Shown one piece after another: positions 59,046 through 64,000 of a stretch of DNA of 64,000 nt. The notes below the pieces were generated by a model. That model was not told the DNA's origin. It ran no database searches and saw nothing but the letters and a program-made list of their open reading frames with translations. The position numbers were made by a program, and so were the translations under genes. This stretch comes from Amycolatopsis arida (lineage in GTDB: Bacteria; Actinomycetota; Actinomycetes; Mycobacteriales; Pseudonocardiaceae), in assembly GCF_900115565.1 (NCBI RefSeq), contig NZ_FOWW01000007.1, positions 248,001 to 312,000 on the forward strand, written 5' to 3'. Position 1 is the first letter of the stretch; every line of letters begins with the position of its first letter.

Positions 59046-60323
59046 TCAGCGCAGCGACGGCGGCCGGGCCGGGGTTCCCGGCCGGGCCGACTGCTCCGGC
59101 ACGCTCGCCGCGGCCTGGAAGTTCAGCATGTCCGGGCGCAGCCCGCGGACGAACTTCGGCACCCGCATGGTCACCTTCGTGCCGGCACCGGGGGCGGTCT
59201 CGACCATGAGCGCGTAGTCGCCCTGGAAGACGTTGCGCATCCGACGGTTGATGGCGCTCAGCCCGATGTGCGCGCTGCTGGTGGAGTCGCGCATCTCGTC
59301 GAGCAGGTCGGGGTCCATGCCGACGCCGTCGTCCTCGACGCTGATCTGCACCTCGGTGCCGTAGTCCTCGGCGGTCACGGTCACCGTGCCGCCGCCCGGC
59401 TTGGGCGCGAGGCCGTGCTTGACGGCGTTCTCCACCAGCGGCTGGATCAGCAGGAACGGCACGACCACGCCGAGCACCTCGGGGGCGATCTTGAGCCGCA
59501 CGTTGAGCCGGGGACCGTACCGGGCGCCCTCGATGGTGAGGTAGCGGTCGATGTTGCGCAGCTCGTCGGACAGCGTGGTGTACATGCCCTCGGTGCGGAA
59601 GCAGTACCGGGTGAAGTCGGCGAACTCCTGCAGCAGCTCCCGCGCCTCCTCCGGATCGGTGCGGATGAGCGAGGAGATGGTGTTGAGCGCGTTGTAGACG
59701 AAGTGCGGCGAGATCTGCGCGCGCAACGCCTTGATCTCGGCCTGCTGAAGCTGGTGCTTGGTCTCCTCCAGCCGGGCCGCCTCGAACTGGGTGCAGACGA
59801 ACTGGGCCACCGCGTCGGCCATCTGCACCAGCCGCTTGCCGCGGGTGCGGCCGACGACGATGAGGGTGGCCTCGGTCTTGTCCTCGACGATGATCGGCAC
59901 GATCACCGCGGTCCGCATCCGGCAGTTGCCACGGTGGTCGCACGGCATGCGGTCGTGCGAGACCACCTCGCGGCGGTGCTTGCGGATGGTGGTGCCGATG
60001 GCGTCGACGAGGTCGACGTAGTGGTTGTTGGCCTCGCCGTCCCAGGACAGCAGGGTGCCCTCGCGGTCGGTGATCCCCACGGCGACGCACTTGAGCAGCT
60101 CGAACAGCCGCGTCGTGATCCGGTCCGCGGAGCCCTGGTCCAGGCCCTGACGCAGGTCCATGCTGGCCTTCGACATCAGGTAGACGGCCTCGAGCACCGC
60201 GTCGTCGACCACGCTGCTGGGTCGGCGATTGCGGACGACCATGACCAGCATCCCGATGCCGGCGAGCGCGGCGACCACCCACGGAAGAACCTGCGTGAGG
60301 GGGAGCCCGGGCACGGCGTCCAT
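59046..60323 (-). CDS. LytS-like sensor histidine kinase with one membrane helix and GAF domain
   Basis: A 425-residue kinase. One membrane helix (about 14-31, PWVVAALAGIGMLVMVV) anchors it. A GAF-like domain (about 60-185) contains ITDREGTLLSWDGEANNHY and a Cys pair in RMPCDHRGNCRMRTAVIV (Cys128, Cys134), possibly for metal, redox or ligand sensing. The H-box RAQISPHFVYNALNTISSLI has His207. The ATPase domain has FLLIQPLVENAVKHGLAPK and DDGVGM. ATG at 60323 is used; a TTG at 60350 is possible. Its LytTR partner is at 57255. Confidence 0.92.
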   Translation of the reverse strand: MDAVPGLPLTQVLPWVVAALAGIGMLVMVVRNRRPSSVVDDAVLEAVYLMSKASMDLRQGLDQGSADRITTRLFELLKCVAVGITDREGTLLSWDGEANNHYVDLVDAIGTTIRKHRREVVSHDRMPCDHRGNCRMRTAVIVPIIVEDKTEATLIVVGRTRGKRLVQMADAVAQFVCTQFEAARLEETKHQLQQAEIKALRAQISPHFVYNALNTISSLIRTDPEEARELLQEFADFTRYCFRTEGMYTTLSDELRNIDRYLTIEGARYGPRLNVRLKIAPEVLGVVVPFLLIQPLVENAVKHGLAPKPGGGTVTVTAEDYGTEVQISVEDDGVGMDPDLLDEMRDSTSSAHIGLSAINRRMRNVFQGDYALMVETAPGAGTKVTMRVPKFVRGLRPDMLNFQAAASVPEQSARPGTPARPPSLR

Positions 60324-60498
60324 GCTCTGCGCTGGAGCCGACTCGTGCAAGGTCTACGGAACCACTTTCTGTACCCGATCGACAACGCTTCGGACAGGGA
60401 GTCCACCGCTCCGTTCTCTCCGGTCTGCCGGCGTGGGTTCGCCGCCCCCGCTCCTCTCACTCTCGGTGTCGCGCACCGAGCGGACGAGGGGGCGCTCG

Positions 60499-61371
60499 TC
60501 ACTTCAGCAGCCGGGACAGCCGCCGGTCGGCCAGCGGCTTCCCACCGGTCTGGCAGGTCGGGCAGTACTGGAACGCCCTGTCCGCGAACGACACCTCGCG
60601 AACGGTGTCTCCGCACACCGGGCACGGCAGCCCGGTGCGCCCGTGCACCCGCAGCCCGGACCGCTTCTCCCCCTTCAACCGGGCGGCGTCCTGGCCGACC
60701 GAGCGGCGCACGGCGTCGGTGAGCACCTCCTGCACGGCCTCGGCCAGCCGGTCGAGCGCGTCGTCCGGGAGCTTGCCGGCCGTCGCGTACGGGGACAGCC
60801 GGGCGACGTGCAGGATCTCGTCGGAGTAGGCGTTGCCGATGCCGGCGATCACCGACTGGTCGGTGAGGACGGTCTTCAGCCGGCCGGTGCGCCCGGTCAG
60901 CGCCGCGGCGAGGCCCGCCCGGTCGAGCGCCAGCGCGTCCGGGCCGAGCCGGGCGATGCTCGGCACCTCGGCCGGATCCCGCACGATCCACACCGCGAGG
61001 CCCTTCTTCGTGCCCGCCTCGGTGAGGTCGAACCCGGGGCCGGTCGCCTCGTCGGCGGTGGCCGAGAGGCGCACCCGCAGCGCCAGCGGACCGCGGCCCG
61101 GCTTCGGCGGTGCCGGGGAGGGCGCGTCGATCCAGCGCAGCCAGCCCGCGCGGGCCAGGTGCACCACGAGGTGCAGGTCGCCGATCTCGACGTCGAGGTG
61201 CTTGCCGTGCCGGCCGGCGCCGGTGACCTCCCGGCCGTGCAACTCGGTCCACTGCGGGGTGACCGTCTTCAGCACGGCCAGCGAGGCCAGGTCGACCCGG
61301 GTGACGGTGCGGCCGACGGCGTGCTCGCGCAGGTGGTAGGCGAGCGCCTCGACCTCGGGCAACTCGGGCAT
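60499..61371 (-). CDS. Fpg/Nei-family DNA glycosylase (base excision repair)
   Basis: A 290-residue bifunctional DNA glycosylase/AP lyase. It starts MPELPEVEAL with the catalytic Pro2 and Glu3. Lys57 lies in GAGRHGKHLD. The helix-two-turn-helix is IAGIGNAYSDEILHVARLSPY, quoted as landmarks GIGNAYSDEIL. The zinc finger is CPVCGDTVREV with FQYCPTCQ (four Cys). Insert PSPAPPKPGRG is unusual. It could be MutM-like or Nei2-like; sequence does not decide between 8-oxoguanine and oxidised pyrimidine preference. Confidence 0.93.
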   Translation of the reverse strand: MPELPEVEALAYHLREHAVGRTVTRVDLASLAVLKTVTPQWTELHGREVTGAGRHGKHLDVEIGDLHLVVHLARAGWLRWIDAPSPAPPKPGRGPLALRVRLSATADEATGPGFDLTEAGTKKGLAVWIVRDPAEVPSIARLGPDALALDRAGLAAALTGRTGRLKTVLTDQSVIAGIGNAYSDEILHVARLSPYATAGKLPDDALDRLAEAVQEVLTDAVRRSVGQDAARLKGEKRSGLRVHGRTGLPCPVCGDTVREVSFADRAFQYCPTCQTGGKPLADRRLSRLLK

Positions 61372-61467
61372 GGCGCCCTCCGTGGTTCTCCGGTGTTCGT
61401 GGCCCAGCTTAGGCGGCCGGGCCGACGACCCGGCCCGGTTCCACTCGCTGGCGCGCGTCGGGCTGGC

Positions 61468-61917
61468 TCATTCCACGGGGTGCAGCGGGCCCTCGAAGTC
61501 CGGGATGTCGTGCCGCTGGATCGACTTGGCGATCTTGTTGACCTCGCCGCGGACGCGGAAGAAGCCGCGCACGGTGCCCACCCAGCGCTCGGAGGGCCGC
61601 TCGCCGGTGACATCGTCGACGCCGCCCTCGGTCTCGGCGACGACCGTCCACGGGCGGCGCAGGACCCAGCGCAGCGGGAAGAACAGCGCCACGACCAGCA
61701 GCGCGAGCGGGATCCAGCTCGGCACCACGACGTCCTCGGGCATCCACACGAGCAGCACCACGGCCAGCGCCAGGGTCACCAGCATCATCGCGATGCCGGG
61801 GCCGTAGCTGGCGGCGGCGTCGTGCTCGAAGTCGTCGGCGGTGGCCGGGCGTCGCCATTCCATCTGCGCCCGCACCACCCACTCCCGGCCGTCAGAGCCC
61901 TGTACCAGCCGGGTCAT
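61468..61917 (-). CDS. Small membrane protein, hypothetical
   Basis: A 149-residue protein. An N-terminal stretch EWVVRAQMEWRRPATADDFEHD is followed by two helices, GIAMMLVTLALAVVLLVWM and IPLALLVVALFFPLRWVL. The C-terminal cytoplasmic part has RPWTVVAETEGG and FFRVRGEVNKIAKSIQRHD. ATG at 61917 has GGAGGAG upstream. It follows the DNA glycosylase by 96 nt of the same-strand gap but is not clearly co-transcribed. Recurrent in Pseudonocardiaceae from memory; function unknown. Confidence 0.8.
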   Translation of the reverse strand: MTRLVQGSDGREWVVRAQMEWRRPATADDFEHDAAASYGPGIAMMLVTLALAVVLLVWMPEDVVVPSWIPLALLVVALFFPLRWVLRRPWTVVAETEGGVDDVTGERPSERWVGTVRGFFRVRGEVNKIAKSIQRHDIPDFEGPLHPVE

Positions 61918-62007
61918 CGTCTCCTCCTGAGGCGGCCTGGTCGGCGTGCGCGAGCGGGACCAACGTTACCTTGATCAACTGCGCTGGGGAAACGTCAGAT
62001 CGAGCGG

Positions 62008-63624
62008 TTACCGTGTCCGTTCGGTGGACGAACGGTCGCGCTCCGGAGCCCGCCCCCGGTCACCCGGCGCGTCCCGGAGGTGCGGCACGGTCCGGTGCCC
62101 ACGAGGGACCCGATGTCCCGGCAGGTGACCGGCACGCGGAGTGCCGGCACGGTGTGACCGGCCCTCCGCGGCCGTCGGCAGGATCTTTCGGGGGCGCGTC
62201 GTGTCGGAACCGCGGCCGGGCGAACTCGGGGTCGACCGCGGCGGGCTGCCGCTGGGCGTGGTGACGAGGTGGTCGTTCTCGTCGCCCTCGTCGTCGCCGG
62301 GCTCGCTGGGGTCGATCCGTGGCGAGCCCGGGGTGCTCGACGGGCCCCCCATGGTGGTGGACGTGCCGGGCAGCTCGGAGCCGCCGGGGACCAGGTCGGC
62401 GGGGTTCACCACGCGAGGCAGCTCCACGGCCGCGGGCGGTCGGTACTCGTTGGCGGGCGGCTGCCGGTCCACCGGGGTGGCGCGGGGCTCGGGCAAGTGG
62501 CCGGGGATGCTGCGGCCCTGGCCGATCACCACCGAGGTCTCCGGCACCGGCGGTGGCTCGCCGATCCGCAGCTCGGCGCTGCCCCGACCGGGCAGCCCGA
62601 TGTTCCAGGTCAGGCTGGGGTCGAACACGGTGGGTCCGACGGCGGCGCCGAACGCGCCCACGGCAGCGGTGGAGGCCAGGGCCAGGCCGACCTTCGCCTT
62701 GGTGCCCACGGCGAGCGCGATGCCGCCGGCCGAGGCGGCACCGGTGCCCGCCGCGGCGGCCGCGCCCGCGGCGCCCGTCCCGATGGCGCTGGTGCCGACG
62801 GCGCCGGTTCCGGAGACCGTGCCGATCGCCAGGGCGGACACCGGCACCAGGGCCACCAGCGCGCTGGCGTGCACCCGCAGGGCCGCGCACACGTCCTTCA
62901 GCTCGGCCTGGGTCGAGCGGCAGGAGGGGCAGACGAGCAGGTGGGCGCGGATCTTGCGGGCCTCGGCACCGGTGACACTGCCCGCCGTGTAGCCGCCGAG
63001 CTTCTCCACCACCGTGCGGCAGCCGTCCGAGCTGCGGTTGACGGCGAGGTGGGCCTGCAGGTAGGCGGCGCGCAGGCCGAGCCGGGCGCGGCGGGCCAGC
63101 GCCGCGGTGGCGTTGGGGCTGAGCCCGAAGTGCGGGGCCACCACCGCCGGCTGCTCGCCCTCGACCTCGGTCTGCCAGAGGACGGAGCGCCAGCGCTCGG
63201 GGAGGCTGGAGAAGGCGCGGGAGATCAGCGAGTGCTCGGCGGCCCTGGTCTGGGAGTCCGCGCCGGCGCCGGCGCGGGTGGTGAGCTCGTCGTCGGTGAC
63301 CGGGACGTCGCGGCGGGCGCCGTGCCACTCCCACGACACCCGGCGGGCGACGGTGAGGAGGTAGGCGCGGACGTTGTCCCGGGGGCCGGCCCCGCGGCGG
63401 AGCGCCTGGAGGACGCGGAAGAAGGTCTCGGCGACGATGTCGTCGGCCTCGGCGGGGTCGTCCGCGAGGCTGAGCGCGAGCCGGCGCACGGCGGCGGCGT
63501 GCAGTTCGAAGAGCTCACCGAACGCCGCGTCCTCACCGTCCCGCAGACGCTGCAGGAGAGCGGGCTCGTCGGCCGCCGAGGGCGCTGCACGCACGTCGTC
63601 CCGGCGCGGATCCGACACCGTCAT
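62008..63624 (-). CDS. ECF sigma factor fused to an anti-sigma-type zinc motif and a long C-terminal extension
   Basis: A 538-residue protein. Region 2 (about 25-105) reads AFGELFELHAAAVRRLAL, ADDIVAETFFRVLQAL; region 4 (about 130-185) reads SSLPERWRSVLWQTEVEGE and FGLSPNATAALARRAR. Then comes a zinc-type anti-sigma pattern: Cys202, and His228-x3-Cys232-x2-Cys235 in RAHLLVCPSCR. A Gly/Ala-rich possible membrane segment (about 255-330) and a Pro-rich, probably extracytoplasmic tail follow. Sigma and its inhibitor-like part are thus in one chain. ATG at 63624; upstream in-frame starts are possible but weaker. Confidence 0.88.
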   Translation of the reverse strand: MTVSDPRRDDVRAAPSAADEPALLQRLRDGEDAAFGELFELHAAAVRRLALSLADDPAEADDIVAETFFRVLQALRRGAGPRDNVRAYLLTVARRVSWEWHGARRDVPVTDDELTTRAGAGADSQTRAAEHSLISRAFSSLPERWRSVLWQTEVEGEQPAVVAPHFGLSPNATAALARRARLGLRAAYLQAHLAVNRSSDGCRTVVEKLGGYTAGSVTGAEARKIRAHLLVCPSCRSTQAELKDVCAALRVHASALVALVPVSALAIGTVSGTGAVGTSAIGTGAAGAAAAAGTGAASAGGIALAVGTKAKVGLALASTAAVGAFGAAVGPTVFDPSLTWNIGLPGRGSAELRIGEPPPVPETSVVIGQGRSIPGHLPEPRATPVDRQPPANEYRPPAAVELPRVVNPADLVPGGSELPGTSTTMGGPSSTPGSPRIDPSEPGDDEGDENDHLVTTPSGSPPRSTPSSPGRGSDTTRPRKILPTAAEGRSHRAGTPRAGHLPGHRVPRGHRTVPHLRDAPGDRGRAPERDRSSTERTR

Positions 63625-63746
63625 CCAGCCAGGCACCCCCTCCGGGTCGTAACCCTTTCGGTTGAATGCTGACACCATACGGAGCGAAGCCTGCCCAGTC
63701 ACCCCTTGTACGTCCGCCGTAACCAGAGTCCCACCTTCCGGGTGGC

Positions 63747-63775
63747 TCGACAGCCGCCGAACGCCTCGGTATAGA
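63747..63775 (+). promoter_or_regulatory. Promoter of tRNA-Gly
   Basis: TCGACA (63747-63752) and TATAGA (63770-63775) are separated by exactly 17 nt, a good housekeeping sigma promoter. Transcription would begin about 20-25 nt before the tRNA. Confidence 0.75.
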
Positions 63776-63804
63776 CTCTCCCCCACACCAACGAACGGTG
63801 TAGT

Positions 63805-63877
63805 GCGGACGTAGCGCAGCTGGTAGCGCATCACCTTGCCAAGGTGAGGGTCGCGGGTTCGAATCCCGTCGTCCGCT
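63805..63877 (+). tRNA. tRNA-Gly (GCC)
   Basis: The 73-nt cloverleaf folds fully. The acceptor stem GCGGACG pairs with CGTCCGC, followed by discriminator T. The anticodon stem TCACC/GGTGA holds loop TTGCCAA with anticodon GCC. The T-arm GCGGG-TTCGAAT-CCCGT is standard. No CCA is encoded at the 3' end. Confidence 0.97.
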
Positions 63878-63936
63878 CGGCGGCGGGGACCCCTTGCTCG
63901 CGGAATGCGCTCGCCACGGCCGCCTCGCCATTGCAT

Positions 63937-63955
63937 CTGGGGGCCGAGCCCCCAG
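63937..63955 (+). terminator. Hairpin downstream of tRNA-Gly
   Basis: CTGGGGGC (63937-63944) and GCCCCCAG (63948-63955) pair perfectly around CGA, followed by ACCCCC. This compact hairpin type is frequent in actinobacterial genomes at gene ends (from memory). It probably ends the tRNA transcript, 60 nt downstream. Confidence 0.6.
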
Positions 63956-64000
63956 ACCCCCACGGTGCGAGCTCCTCGCCTTGGGCGAGCGCTGGTGACG

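Overview
This window is high-GC actinobacterial chromosome. The gene families point to the order Pseudonocardiales: a GAF-ANTAR regulator, a DUF3558-type lipoprotein, a class F sortase beside an Excalibur protein, SigE-family sigma factors, IdeR iron boxes, a fused CydDC transporter, many GTG starts, and 1-14 nt overlaps between genes. The genus cannot be fixed from sequence alone. Most genes look like ordinary core or niche chromosome. No integrase, transposase, phage module or CRISPR array was seen.

Layout. 1-5.8 kb: end of a glutathionylspermidine-synthase-like gene, a DUF350 membrane protein, a haloalkane dehalogenase, an ArsR/SRPBCC group with three copies of one inverted-repeat operator, serS, a maleate-isomerase-like enzyme and a lipoprotein. 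5.8-6.2 kb: a non-coding stretch with GAA triplets phased near one DNA turn. 6.2-12.4 kb: LhgO-like oxidase, GAF-ANTAR regulator and a four-gene amino-sugar/glycan operon. 12.4-22.4 kb: nucleic-acid-related genes, namely a three- or four-gene operon around an SF1 helicase with a decayed phospholipase-D tail, DUF3024 and MazG-like genes, a decayed DUF2075 helicase-nuclease and an XPB-N-like protein. 22.6-27.1 kb: DUF427, sortase F, Excalibur, a NarL-type regulator and a glycerophosphotransferase-like gene whose start lies before a run of ten C. 27.1-36.7 kb: a STAND NTPase, then cydA-cydB-cydDC-histidine kinase. 36.9-41.6 kb: GDT1-like exporter, homogentisate dioxygenase with IclR and an unknown partner, an iron-boxed DUF2470 protein. 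41.7-52.8 kb: BCCT transporter, CPBP protease, arcA, IdeR-boxed ferritin, a sigma/membrane pair, DUF5926, P450, Clp-N-like, DUF4328 and rhodanese. 52.8-60.3 kb: two acetate-type symporters with a LytS/LytTR two-component system and an S49 peptidase. 60.5-64 kb: Fpg/Nei glycosylase, a sigma/anti-sigma fusion and tRNA-Gly.

Linked functions. cydABDC and the histidine kinase form a respiratory operon, and the NarL regulator 5 kb away may be the kinase partner. The LytS/LytTR pair probably senses a carboxylate and controls the adjacent symporters. Ferritin and the DUF2470 protein are both IdeR targets: store iron when replete, express the DUF2470 protein when starved.

The best candidates for something new are the helicase operon (12.4-18.5 kb), the carboxylate-sensing cluster (54.9-60.3 kb), two genes with single-base C-run frame breaks (25.4 and 49.4 kb), and several unusual DNA structures.
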